Part shown: positions 45,919 through 57,286 of the stretch, piece by piece
Layout: every line of letters starts with the position of its first letter
How positions within the stretch are numbered: the first letter of the stretch is position 1
NCBI GenBank assembly: GCA_951213105.1
Contig: OX578140.1
Span: forward strand, 122,447,985 to 122,511,984
Reading direction: 5' to 3'
DNA length: 64,000 bases
From: Amaurobius ferox
Lineage: Eukaryota > Arthropoda > Arachnida > Araneae > Amaurobiidae
Notes under the pieces: generated by a model
The model's database searches: none
Seen by the model: the letters and a program-made list of their open reading frames with translations, nothing else
What the model was told of the DNA's origin: nothing
Made by a program: the position numbers and the translations under genes

Positions 45919-47339
45919 TTCTTTGTGAATATGTTGCCCTCTTTTGGCATTTTAAAATATTAAAATATCGAAATTATAACCAATCTATTTAGGAAGCTAA
46001 TCCCCACAGTCCGAAATCCAATTATATAACATTTTAGGACTTTCAAGGGACTGCAGATTACTTGCTGATGGTTCATAGTTAGCGCTTTTAGTTTTCGAGA
46101 TAAAATTATTAAAATCTTTAAAAACGAAGAATTTTCAATCTTCTTCAGCTTGACAAACCGATTCCTTGTAAACTATAAGAGTTTTGTAAATAACAAGTTA
46201 TTAATCTAGATACTGGATTTCCTACTGAACATTTTGTCACTCTCGCTTTATACCTATTTTATATAGTTTAGAAAATAATTAGAATGGAAGTAAGCAAAGT
46301 GAAGCAAAAACTCGCACAGATAAAAAATTTTAGTTTTTTCGATATGAAGTTCAAAATATCAAAATATTGAAATTAACTTTGCATGTTCATAAATGGTACC
46401 CTATTTCCGACAAGATAAGTAAAAAGTGTTTGCATTTTTATCAATTAGGTTCGGAGCTATAAACTTCCGAAGTGTTTACAATTTTCGTAAAGCTTCTATT
46501 TCAGCCAAAGATACCCCAAACCATAGATGTTATTCACATCAAAATGTAAAGTATAAGCGCAGGCAAATCTGAAGAATATAGCATCCTGTTTCCGCTTGTA
46601 AACCAATGTACAAAAATATGACGTTTGATAAATATACAACGAAATAAAGAGGCTAAAATGGTAGCAAAAGTTATTCCCGAATCATTTTTTATCCCGTTAC
46701 AAGAATCATTTAAATTCATTCAGAAATATATGAATTTAAAAATATTGTTCCAAAATATTATCGCATTCTTACGTTCCATTGACATAACTGATATAAGAAC
46801 ATAAAAAATATAAAACCGTTCGTTTATTATATTTTAATTACCCTAAAAAGAAGCATAAGAATCTCTGTTCTCGCTTTACAAAGTTATCCTTGCCTAAGAT
46901 CTTGCAGTAAGATACTCCCTTACTATTTTTTTTCCTGTTTCAACAATCGGTTAAACACAATAAAAATATGAATTTCAAAAAATTTTGCCAACGGTAATTT
47001 GTAGCCCTTTAGAAGCCAAATATAAATGGATCTCAGATCAAATTCTTAGCTCTCGAAATATAGTCGTTATAATTTCTATATATTAGTATTTAAAACTACT
47101 TTTAAAAGGAGTTTTTTGCAGGTAAAACTTGAATCAAATCCTGTAAAATGTACTACGCACAATCAAATTTGTATAGCCTCGATATTCGCTAGGCAGGATT
47201 AAAGTGTTTCAATTTTCAGATTAAAGTGTTTCAATTAAAGTGTTTCAATTATCAGATTAAAGTGTTTCAATTATCAGATTAAAATGTTTCAATTTAGTTA
47301 GGATATGTCCATATCATCTGTTCTGAACAAATCAAATGA
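45919..47339. other. AT-rich interval with a short 22-bp repeat
   Basis: 47197-47294 holds four to five units of GATTAAAGTGTTTCAATTAT, one of them shortened. The remainder shows no gene or known repeat. Confidence 0.55.
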
Positions 47340-47942
47340 GTCTGAAACCAACAAAAGAAATTTTGTTTCAAATTTTACAAGTAAAATTTAAAAATCGGTA
47401 TTGTGGGTCCATATGATTACAACTATAGCTTGTTACTCTTTTCGATTAATGCTATACTTGACAATGTATCCACCCCCGAAGGGTAACTTGCCACCAAAGG
47501 GAGCTAATGACGTCACAAACAAAAAACATTTGCGTTGCGGCTATTTTTCCAAACGATGATTGAAACTACTAAGTCTCGTGATCGAGCTGTAAATAAATCC
47601 TTTTATACGTGATTATGGCAAATTTTGTCCTATGTTGCCATGTTGAAAAAATATAAAAATTTAAAATAAAGTTTTCGCTCGAATTTACAAAAATTCTATC
47701 TAGTTCTAGATTTTTTTCATAAAAGCCGGATATAAAGTTTCGTATAAATCCATTAATATTTATAGCTGCTATCGTCTACACAAAAAATCAACCGCAGACA
47801 TCGAACAGACAGACGGATCGGACATCACTCCAAAAAATTGTCAAAACGTGTTCAGAAGGTCTTAAAATATATATTACATTAAAATCTCGAAATCGAGAAT
47901 TTTTGGGAAAACAATACTTTCTTAATACTACGTATTAAAGTA
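47340..47942 (-). mobile_element. Family D copy 3
   Basis: Collinear with copy 1 at 5290-5932: GTTGCGGCTATTTTTCCAAA, GCCGGATATAAAGTTTCGT, a short CAGACAGACGG tract, ATCACTCCAAAAA, and the 5' end ACTTTCTTAATACTACGTAT before TAAAGTAAAAAT. Confidence 0.6.
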
Positions 47943-48033
47943 AAAATTACTGAACTTCATTAAAGTTTTATTTTGCAAGGCGTTATTGATGCAAAATCAT
48001 TTCAGCTCCATCGGACTAAAGCCGCTGCCGATT

Positions 48034-48430
48034 GGGTTTTTTTTTCTATTATTTGATCCGTTAGAGCTTATTTATTGACTCCTATTCAGAAATGTAGCTT
48101 CTAAATGATCTCTTAGTCCGTTTGTCGAGAAATTAACTTCTTCACAAAAATGCAAGGCCAAGATCAGTAGCAAAACACGTCCAGATAGAAAATCCAGAAC
48201 AATTCAATATATTCAAGAATAACATTATGTAAGTTTGGTGGAATTATGTAAGTTTGGAATTATGTAACATTATGTAAGTTTGGTGGAATTCCTTACGAAG
48301 ACCAAATACTGTTTTAGCATAACTAGGCGCAATCCAGTAGCAACGGATGCAATTCCCGGTTCCCACCGATCAAGTTTTTGAAATAGTAATTCCAGTAAAA
48401 TTATGGGAATATTTTAATATCGGGGTATTT
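48034..48430. other. AT-rich interval with short tandem
   Basis: 48225-48295 repeats ATTATGTAAGTTTGGTGGA about three times. Nothing else was recognised. Confidence 0.5.
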
Positions 48431-49430
48431 TTAACACTTTCCAACACAGTTGTAAAGTGCTTATGACTTTATTCCTTCTGTCTGTCTGTCCGTATGCACG
48501 ATAACTGACGTAAAAATGTCTTTATCAAAATGAAATTTTAATATGTTGTTGAGACGGTCTGTGGGACATATGGGAATGTAAAAGAATAATATCACCCAAT
48601 CAATTTCGATATTAATCCGTGTTAGGAAATGAAATACATTGGACCCTATGGGACATAATTTTTAAAGCATTTTTCAACGAAATTAAAATTCACAAATTGC
48701 TTTGAAAATTTTAAGAAATATTCAAATTATCACGTAAAATGTATAAAAAAATTTTCATCAAAATATGTCAAGTAGTTTTTAAATAAAAATTGAAATAATA
48801 ATTACACCCATATTATATGAAGAGATCATGTGACTCATTGCAAAATAAAACATCCATTTTATTTTTCACTTAATAAAAATCGTGATTTTTAAGAAACGCT
48901 TATATTTATATTTAGTGTTGCATCCGTCCTAAAATTGCTTTATTTTTTATTATTATCTGTGTATATAAATTCTGTTCTTACGCAGTTACAATATTTTTTA
49001 TTTTAAATGATCTTTAAACTTTGATTATTTCTACAACAAAGCCTAATTTTAACGTATGCAGAATGTACACCAATCAATTGTAAGATCAGTTGGATAAGAA
49101 TTGTTGAATTTTTTTAACGCAAAATTATTTTGCTCTGGAGTCTGGAATATACATGATATGAATAAAATTTTCATTTAGTTTCCATAGAGAAGCAGACGAT
49201 TTTATAGCATTGTATTTTCTGATGAAATTTTAAATTTCCAAGAAAAATAAATTATAGTACTGTGATAATTTTTAAAATATCACCGCTGAATGTAATCTCA
49301 TTTTGGAGACGTTTAAATAAAATAACTTAAATAAAATAAAAATAGTTTGAATAGAATGTTTAAATAAAATATCAATTGGAAAGTGTTTCATAATCAATGT
49401 TCTATGCATGATTAATTTTTCTTGTTATTA
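48431..49430 (+). mobile_element. Family F copy 3, uninterrupted
   Basis: Starts near CACTTTCCAACACAG with partner GTAAAGTG, then CTGT tract (48477-48489), ACGATAACTGACGTAAAAAT and GGTCTGTGGGACATATGGG. It lacks the hAT and Helitron insertions of copies 2 and 1 and so serves as the empty-site reference. It ends near TGATTAATTTTTCTTGTT. Confidence 0.65.
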
Positions 49431-49489
49431 AATTGTTAAAGACTTGAATGTAATTTTTTTCAGTACTACTTTATAATTGCCTTTTGTAT

Positions 49490-49881
49490 TGCCTATCTAG
49501 TAACTTTGAAAGGTACTGCTTCCGTCACTTTTATTCGATAGGGCATGCCTATCTAGTAACTTTGAAAGGTACTGCTTCCGTCACTTTTATTCGATAGGGC
49601 ATGCCTATCTAGTAACTTTGAAAGGTACTGCTTCCGTCACTTTTATTCGATAGGGCATGCCTATCTAGTAACTTTGAAAGGTACTGCTTCCGTCACTTTT
49701 ATTCGATAGGGCATGCCTATCTAGTAACTTTGAAAGGTACTGCTTCCGTCACTTTTATTCGATAGGGCATGCCTATCTAGTAACTTTGAAAGGTACTGCT
49801 TCCGTCACTTTTATTCAATAGGGCATGCCTATCTAGTAACTTTGAAAGGTACTGCTTCCGTCACTTTTATTCGATAGGGCA
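49490..49881. repeat. 56-bp minisatellite, seven units
   Basis: Units start at 49490, 49546, 49602, 49658, 49714, 49770 and 49826. They are almost identical; one unit has TTCAATAGG for TTCGATAGG. Each junction contains GATAGG-GCATG-CCTATC, a 6-bp stem with a 5-nt loop. The homogeneity implies recent expansion. Confidence 0.95.
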
Positions 49882-49902
49882 TGGTCACTTTAACCGTAAA
49901 CT

Positions 49903-49942
49903 GTTGTTATTGAGACTCAGACCGTCCGACATTCCAGAAAAC
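49903..49942 (-). repeat. SINE tail fragment
   Basis: TGTTGTTATTGAGACTCAGACC and GTCCGACATTCCAGAAA match the end of the SINE at 24714-25004 (GTTGTTGAAACCCAGACC). Confidence 0.6.
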
Positions 49943-52024
49943 CGTAAACTGTAAAACATTTGCAAGCATGTTACTGAATGTTTCAGGGGAATTAGCTGTC
50001 CATAATGGGGAGTAAGGTTCCCGATAGTTATGATAATATATAAAAATACAAAAATAATACTTCGGCAGACGATATTTAGCTGAATATTTTAAAAATGAAG
50101 CTGGAATTTTCATGAACGCCTGTAATTGTGGCTTTTCTTAGCAGTTTGCCGAAATTATCAATGAAGTAGCTGAAAGAAATGAGCAAAGGTTGCAGAATAT
50201 TTTGCAGTGTAGACAGATCTAACGTATATACTCATCGACTTTTCCTTACAAAGTTATTGGGGTGCATAACTGCCGTTCTAAGAACCCCGTATGTGGTTTA
50301 CGATACGCCTGTATAAAAAAATATACAATTCTAGTACTTTCAAATTTTTTACCTGATCCATAACTTTTCTACGAACCCGATATACTAAATTACATAAATG
50401 GATTTGAACAATATGGAATGTACATGTATGAGAAAGTGGAGTGGAGACTGTGACTACAGATATTTTTAACGTGCTTCTTCTATAACGGTTAGTTTGTTGT
50501 TCTATCCAACCGTTCAAAAATAATATCATAATCAAAGGACCCTCAAGCACCTTTCCAATCGATATTTCAGAAAGCATCCAGGGAGAAAAAATAATCATTA
50601 TATTGCCCATTTACAAAAATGATCGAAAACGTTTTACAAATGCGATGGATGTTAAACTGAGTAATGATTGCAAAATTTTTCAAAGCATTCAATTTAACAC
50701 CTCAAATGACTTACGGCATACGAAAAAAGAAACTGATGCAGCCAGCAAATGACTTCCCCTACATAATGCAATAACTTTACTCCTATCACAACGAAATATT
50801 TACAAGTTTGCACGGAACAACAGTTTTGGAGTTGAATTGTACATTAAAATTTGGAGTTTTTCTTGCAATATATAAAACCATTTTGAAGTTCCCAAGTAAC
50901 CCATAGCATCTATGTTATTGTAATTTTGCTTCGGGATATACTTCTACCAGAAATATAAACAAGTTTCTACCTAAAATATAAACACGTTTCGTGCTTTACA
51001 AAACAAGATCATGTTTCTACTTAAAGGTTCCCTTAATTTGAACATTTACCCCTTAAATATTCCCTTAATTTGAACATCACGCTTTAAAATCTGACACGCT
51101 ACTAAGATGTTTCACTATCGTCTAACTTTGTTCATACTTCAGTACATTCATTATAATTATTGCAATAGAATATTTTGCAAAGTTCCACGATCGTGATTAT
51201 AATACTCAAAATAAAAATCAACTTTTACCCCCCCCCCCCCTTCATCTCGTACTAATAATTTATATCTAAACCTCTATTATACAGAATCAAGATTGTGGGG
51301 GTTCTTTTCCACCATTTTTTAAATTCATAAACGATAAAAATAGTTTCAAGAAGTATTTAACATTATTATTCATCTTGTAAAATTAATCGTTTGTTTATTT
51401 ATTGTATTTTTCTACCTGTTTCTTTACTTGCTTGTTTATAGTTTGCTTGTTTTATATTTTACACTCTCAAAGGGTATTCATTTTTTGCTAGATTACTGTT
51501 CATTTCGCTGGACGCTGTAGATTCTCCAGGCCTCTTTAGAACGCCTGTTTCCGTAGTCCCTAGAGCCACTGTTATGTACTCATTTATAAATTTTCAAGTG
51601 TAGTTATTGTGCGGCAAAAAAAAGAGTATTATTATTTGTGGGAAAGGTTTAATAAAATAACATAAAGAATGCTATTATTACTTAATATAATAATTTTGTT
51701 AAATTAAACTTAATATACATGGTCGTAAATTGCTCATATGAGTGGACTCATTATTATTGTAGTACATTGCGATGTGTGCCGCTATTAACCCTCCAATTAT
51801 TTAACTTTCGCGCGAGTTCTGTAAAAGAATCATTAATTAGTATAGTACTAAATGGATTACACCATTTTAACTTTAACAATAAATAATTTATTAACAACAT
51901 AAAATACTTAATTACTTATTTACAACAATTATTCTTCTTATTAATTATTTCGGCTGAGGGAGACAATGTGAGACCACTTAAATTGCCTAAAATGTTTAGA
52001 CCTGTAGTTTTAATGGGCACATAC
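49943..52024. other. AT-rich interval, no gene
   Basis: 50727-50790 is a solo inverted family B 3' end (AACTGATGCAGCCAGCAAATG, ACTTCCCCTACATAATGC). A poly-C run lies at 51228-51240. A 110-codon minus frame (50278-50610) has no recognised motif. A short GC-richer block at 51498-51573 is open in two minus frames. Confidence 0.45.
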
Positions 52025-52124
52025 CTTCACTTTCGGCCTTGACCATAGACCATAATGCTTGCATCAGTAACTCGTACTGGCCGTAACTCTGGGTGTTTGG
52101 CTCCATCTCGTACTTCTGGTCGCA
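52025..52124 (-). other. Candidate exon, 100 nt, minus strand
   Basis: On the minus strand, TCTATTTATTTGTGCAG (acceptor-like) precedes 100 nt followed by GTATGT (a good donor). Two of the three frames are open; one reads CDQKYEMEPNTQSYGQYELL. The block is GC-richer than its flanks. I recognise no family, and 52125-52560, also moderately GC-rich, did not yield a clean partner exon. It could equally be retroelement debris. Confidence 0.25.
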
Positions 52125-52746
52125 CTGCACAAATAAATAGATCTAGCCATTATTTTGGAACATCTACGGAACACTATGCATCTCTAGTTGTCGTGCTGTA
52201 TTCACCAAATATCACTATTCTTGTCATCATGTCGAGAGAGTATTTTTACTATCATCGTCCTTACGTCATAGGGTTGTTCTTAAGTCATAGGTTGTGGCTC
52301 TTTTTTGCTTCAGGACTGTTACTCCCCCTTTTCTCTCATTTGCGGCCTTCAGGGTTATGCAACAAGCACCTTCTCCATTGGTTAACCTTTTATCCAATGT
52401 CGTTACTTCACATTTTCTTACGAGATCGTTCGACCCATTCTGTCTTGACACCCCTAAATTTATGGTTTTATCTGCCCTTTGGGTTCATGTGCTGTAAACC
52501 TTGGCGTCATTCAGACTGGAGGTATTGTCCGATGTTTCGGACACATAAATTACTGGCATAAAACTGTCTCACCCAAAACAAGTGTAAGATCTATTTCTGG
52601 TCTCACATTATTAATATCATATTTCACGCAAATAATAACTCCCCCTGTGTATTAGCACCAAGCGAGATAATAACACCGAGTGTTAATTAGCGCCAAGTAC
52701 AAGAGTTTTCAGTTCACTCAATCCTAAACCAACACTGGATATGATT
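52125..52746. other. Moderately GC-rich interval, unassigned
   Basis: Open frames exist on both strands (a 168-codon plus frame at 52055-52561 and a minus frame at 52266-52451 that continues upstream), but neither shows a motif I can name. TGTGAGACC at 51969 and GGTCTCACA at 52601 are inverse to one another. Confidence 0.35.
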
Positions 52747-52748
52747 TT

Positions 52749-53422
52749 ACTTTCCCTACAATACATAGTAATGTTGGAGAAAAGTATTTGAATCGTATCG
52801 AAAATAAAATCACAACTCGAGTTTTTGACGAATCTATTCATTTCGAACAATCTAGAATCCGAAAAAACTACATTTAGCATGACGCCTGTGTGTGGTTCTG
52901 CATGTCTGTCTGTATTCTGTACAATGTATGTATACAATCTAGCTAAAAGAAAACTAATTGATCAAATTTCACAAAATTTAGTAGAAAAATCACTTGTGGG
53001 TTACCCTGGTGCTGATTAGAATTTTGTACGTTTTGGAAAAAAGAACCTGTTGCAAAATCGTCTGCAGAAATCGTCAAAATATAAATTAAAAGACTACATA
53101 TGATCATATACATCAATTAAATGATTGTTTTATACGCGGAAAGAATAAGACCAACCTCATAATTCTGGGACTAACCGTTCTAGGGATATTCTAGTTTTTT
53201 CGCCTTTTTCCTACGTCGCCTCTAAAATTATGCCCAGTCTCCAATTGAAAACGAGAATTCGATTAAAGCTGCAAACTTAGAGAAATTTCATATAAGTATC
53301 TACTATAAAATAATTAATAACTATTTTGTGCAATTAAACTGAATTTCATGAATTATGAAAGAGAGAAAGATAAAAAAATTTGAGTCTGTAGGAAAAGTCC
53401 TGTGCTACCCATATCAAATTTC
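52749..53422 (+). mobile_element. Family A copy 8, diverged
   Basis: ACTTTCCCTACAATACATAG at the 5' end, TCGAGTTTTTGACGAATC, a shortened tract GTGTGGTTCTGCATGTCTGTC, one dimer unit with GATCAAATTTCACAAAATTT and a decayed 3' end near GGAAAAGTCCTGTGCTACCC. Confidence 0.65.
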
Positions 53423-53596
53423 TTCTCTGTTTGTAGACGCTATCATTGCGAAGAGTACAGCTGATTCGTCTGATCAAAAATTACCGAGGCAAGCTCTGCT
53501 ATGTGGAAACTATATATTTATTAGAGAGTTCTTTGTGCAGTATATGACCTTATGTCATTTCATGCAGTTTCAAAATGCAGAAATATAAGAGAAAAA

Positions 53597-54409
53597 AAAT
53601 CTGATGTGGGCAGCACATGACTTTCCTTATATAATGCAATGAATTTATTACTTTTACAGTAAAAAAAAAATAGATTATTTTTATAGTAGTTATTTATATT
53701 CTTTCCAAGATATTGAATTTTCTTCAATGAGTCGTCATTTTCCATGTCGTCATCATCAATGAGTCGTCATTGATTTAGCGTCATATTTATCCATTTGGCG
53801 AGTTTTTCGTTAATTTAGAAACATTTAAAAAGTCGCCAAGTTGGCGACATTCCACCAAATTCGTCGCCAAAATCTCGCCAAGCGTTATGGACGAAGAAAT
53901 AAGTTATTCTTACAGCAGATAAATGACTATTGGCGTTCAAATACAAAAGTATTACTCAAAGTATCTTTTTTCATGAATGGAACGAGCTAGATCCACGAGA
54001 ATGATGTCACCCAATTTATCGCATGGTATCACATATGAAAAGTGAACATGTTTCTCAATAGGAAATATATTTTTTTATATGACTTTCTGATAATTATTTT
54101 TTAAATGTGCAATATCTCGAGAACGGTTCATGTTAGCGTTCTAAAATTCATGTCAATCGTTTTCTAATAAAAAATTACATAAGAAATGTCTATTTGCGTA
54201 ACTTTATTAAAGGTTTTGATTTTTTGACGATTTTTTCAAAATTTCACTCGAAAATTTAGGGATGGGGGGGGGGGGGGGTCTGAACATTCGATTGCGTATA
54301 AAAACAATAGGCTTCCAGTATTTACGGAGTGTGATTTTTGTACCAAATTTCGTTCGAATAGGTCCATTCGTTCGTCAGTAATCGTCTCCACAGGCTCACT
54401 GACACGCAC

Positions 54410-54448
<39 letters not shown>

Positions 54449-54573
54449 TCACTTCAAAAATGTTTGATTCGTGATCAGGGATGCTTGAAACGTGCTCTCC
54501 CGTCGAAAACTCGAATTCGAATTTTCGACCCCGTCATAATACTTTCCTTATACTTTATGTATATAAAGAAAGT
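53597..54573 (-). mobile_element. Family B copy 9, full length, inverted
   Basis: Starts ATCTGATGTGGGCAGCACATG and ends TATACTTTATGTATATAAAG, AAAGT. The inverted module lies at about 53775-53885, ATATCTCGAGAACGGTTCATG at 54112, a 14-G run at 54264-54278 and a CA tract at about 54405-54443. Confidence 0.78.
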
Positions 54574-54576
54574 AAT

Positions 54577-55021
54577 AAACATTTAATTTATACATTTGAG
54601 CATAAGTAATCTTTTATTTTAGATTTCGGAAGTTGTTGTGGGACCATTTCGCAAAAAAAAAAAAAAAGCAGGTTCTTTTATCCCGAATCCAGCCAAAATC
54701 TAATCAGCACCAAGGTAACCCACAAGTTACCTATAAAATATTATAAAATTCTTCTTTCCGAGTCATACTAGAATCTAATCAGCACCAAAATACCCCACAG
54801 GTGATTTATCTACCAAATTTTGTGAAGTTTCGTTCATTAGTTTGACAGCTAGAGTGCATACATACACTGAGATACAAACACATAGAGACGTCCTGCTAAA
54901 AATAGATTTTTCGGGTTCTAGCGTACTCGAAACGAGTAGATCAATCGAAAACTCAAGTTGCGATTTTCGACACGATTCTAATACTTTCCCTATGCATTAC
55001 CATATTTCATAGGGAAAGTAA
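54577..55021 (-). mobile_element. Family A copy 9, 3'-truncated, inverted
   Basis: Abuts B copy 9. It starts inside the A body and ends with the A 5' hairpin (TATGCATTACCATATTTC, ATAGGGAAAGTA). AGCACCAAGGTAACCCACAAG and its repeat show the dimer. Confidence 0.65.
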
Positions 55022-55703
55022 AAAGTGTTCTCTGCAAATAATACACGATTCTTCGTTTAATTTTCAGAATATGGGTCTCAGTAAATTTTTAATCAATTGT
55101 TACTGCAAATTGAGGTTTAGTAAAAAAATATTCGTCAAATTCCATCCTGATCATTAACAGGTAAGTCAGGTAAGTATCTGTCTGGTAGGAAAAATTCGTA
55201 TTTTCAACACGATACAGTTTATACGCCATTATTCTGCCTTATTCTATGTATATTTGTTTGCATAACATTATTATTCTTTCAGAGTTGGCGATATTACATA
55301 TATGATTGAGTAATAACGTCAAATTGCAATATTTTATAGATCTCGCCAGACGACTTTATGGGTAGATATCTCTTCATATTTTCTAGTTTGTGTTTATAGC
55401 CAATATGAGTTTCTCTATCAAATCGTAATACATTTGTTTCCGAAAGAAATTCTAAAATCTGGCCATAAAACTTTGGTAGAACGTTAACGTGTTACTAAAA
55501 GGACCAACATGACAGTTGTAAAAATGGTTATCGCCCGCCATGCAATATGTTCATGTATTAAATAATTTTAATCATTAGAAACTTATATTTTATTATATAA
55601 AATCTATAATTTGAACTCCAATCAATTAATATCTAAACTTCAAAATCCAATTTCTAAGTCCAAAAGAGGAATGGACGCAAATAGAAGAAATGGAAAGGTT
55701 ATA
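55022..55703. other. AT-rich interval, nothing recognised
   Basis: Only the last ~25 bp (CTTCTATTTGC on the minus strand, about 55681-55703) can be linked to the Penelope-like sequence interrupted by the mariner element. Confidence 0.45.
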
Positions 55704-57286
55704 CAAGGTCTTTCAAAAGTCCATATAAAATTTAAAAATTCATTAAAAATCGAAAAATCATCGAATTGAGATGCGGTTTGTACCATAAGTATTATCAGGA
55801 CAGGGGTTTTTTTTTTGATGTGAAAAAATTTTCTAATTTAAAAAATCACCTATAGGTGGCGCTTACCCGAATACATCTTCCCGAAGTATGCAAATAAGGC
55901 TGTTATAAAAGAACTGTAGTGCTCTGTTGATTCTTCATTTGATTCATTAGTAAACGGTGCAAAGAAGAAGTTTTTGCGAGAATGTTAACTTTGATCGAGA
56001 CAGCCTTGTTAGTGAAGCTGTATTACGTGAGCGGAGAATCAGCATCAGATGCTTTGCGAAAATTTCGATTTAGGAAAAATCTCAAGAAAGGAAAAGGTCC
56101 TATCCCCTGTTCTGGGTTACTTAAGCTTGTCACAGGATTTGAAGAAACTGGATGTTTGGAGAAACGTCCACGAAGCGGAAGACCATCGTTAACGGACTCC
56201 CGTGCCAGTGGTGTGGCATCTGAAATTGAAAACCTAGCAACTGAAACAGCGGCTGGGACTAGCAGCGCTTCTGAAGCTGCAAGGCGATTGGATATCCCTG
56301 TATCCTAGGTATGGTCGTATCCTTCACGGTATCTTAAATATGTATCCTTACAAATTGCAATCACTCCATCAGCTTTTACCGGTAGATACCGCACAGCGAG
56401 AAATGTTTGCCAAATGGGCTATGTCAAAAATCGCACAGGAGCCACAGTGGTTATTTAATGTTTTGTGGACAGACGAAACCCACTTTTCACTGCATGGAAA
56501 TGTGAACACACACAACTGTCGTATATGGGCGACTTCTAATCCACGTGAGTACATAGAGCAGCCACTTCATTCACCACGAGTGACAGTTTGGTGTGGCTTC
56601 ACAATAGAAAATTACTGTGAAAATTACTGTGAAAATTGGAAAATTTGCACAGTAAACGCAAAGCGTTATTTGACTCTTCTGCATAAGCAAGTCATGCCGT
56701 CTTTGCGAGAACGAAATGTGATATCTACTGTAACATATATGCAGGATGGAGGACCATCTCACATCGCAAATCCAGTAAAGAAATTTCTAATTAACACCTT
56801 CGGGAAAGACAGACTTATCAGTAGGCATTGCTCGATCCTATGGCCTCCTCGGTCTCCAGATTTGACACCAGTTGATTTTTGGTTGTGGAGGTATTTAAAG
56901 TCACACATGTATCAATCAGGTCCTTCCACATTGTCGGAACTAAAAGATTCCATTCGTCGTGAAGTGAGTTTGATTCACCCAGACATGCTACATTCTGCAG
57001 ATACTGATGTTTTCACTCGCCTAAATTGTGTCATACCTTGTGGAGGAGGACATGTCGAACACATGATGCTATAATAGAGGTACTGAGCGTACAGTAAGTT
57101 ATTTTCTTTGTCTTTCCAATGCGTTCATCGCCACCTGTAGGTGATTTTTTTAAACTACAAAATTTTTTCACGTCAAAAAAAACCATCATCCTGAACAATA
57201 AGTATGGTACAAACTGCATCTCAATGCGATGATTTTTCGATTTTTAATGAATTTTTAAAGTTTATACGGACTTTTGAAAGACCCTG
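55704..57286 (+). mobile_element. Mariner/IS630-type transposon with ~158-bp inverted repeats
   Basis: The left repeat 55704-55862 begins CAAGGTCTTTCAAAAGTCC. The right repeat 57129-57286 begins, inverted, CAGGGTCTTTCAAAAGTCC. Both continue inverted through GAGATGCGGTTTGTACCATA (left) to ACCTATAGGTGGCG, with scattered mismatches. TA-type sequence flanks both ends. The interior encodes a disrupted transposase. It is unusual among mariners for the length of its terminal repeats. Confidence 0.87.
55982..57074 (+). pseudogene. Mariner-type transposase, broken by a stop and frameshift
   Basis: The first frame (55982-56308) carries the helix-turn-helix DNA-binding region (VKLYYVSGESASDALRKF and a second helix near GLLKLVTGFEETG) with GRPSLTD as the linker. 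It ends at an in-frame TAG (56306-56308). A one-base shift near 56315 puts the rest in another frame (56316-57074), with YPYKLQSLHQLL, then the first catalytic Asp (WTDETHF), the second (MQDGGPSH) and the third (SPDLTPVDFWLW). By my count 42 residues separate the second and third Asp, closest to the DD41D-type branch of Tc1/mariner. A 12-bp in-frame duplication (NYCENYCE) is seen near 56615. All catalytic residues persist, but the protein cannot be made in one piece. Confidence 0.82.

Noticed and set aside
44452..49881. Arrays at 44452-45024 and 49490-49881 as possible CRISPR
   Set aside because: The units are contiguous with no unique spacers, and the sequence context is eukaryotic; they are minisatellites.
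50278..50610. 110-codon minus-strand frame as a gene
   Set aside because: No motif, signal or splice context was recognised, and a few frames of this length are expected by chance in 64 kb of such DNA.
52055..52561. 168-codon plus-strand frame as a gene
   Set aside because: The residue pattern (His/Leu/Phe-rich, no domain) looks like an antisense shadow of GC-richer sequence; minus-strand exon signals are slightly better.
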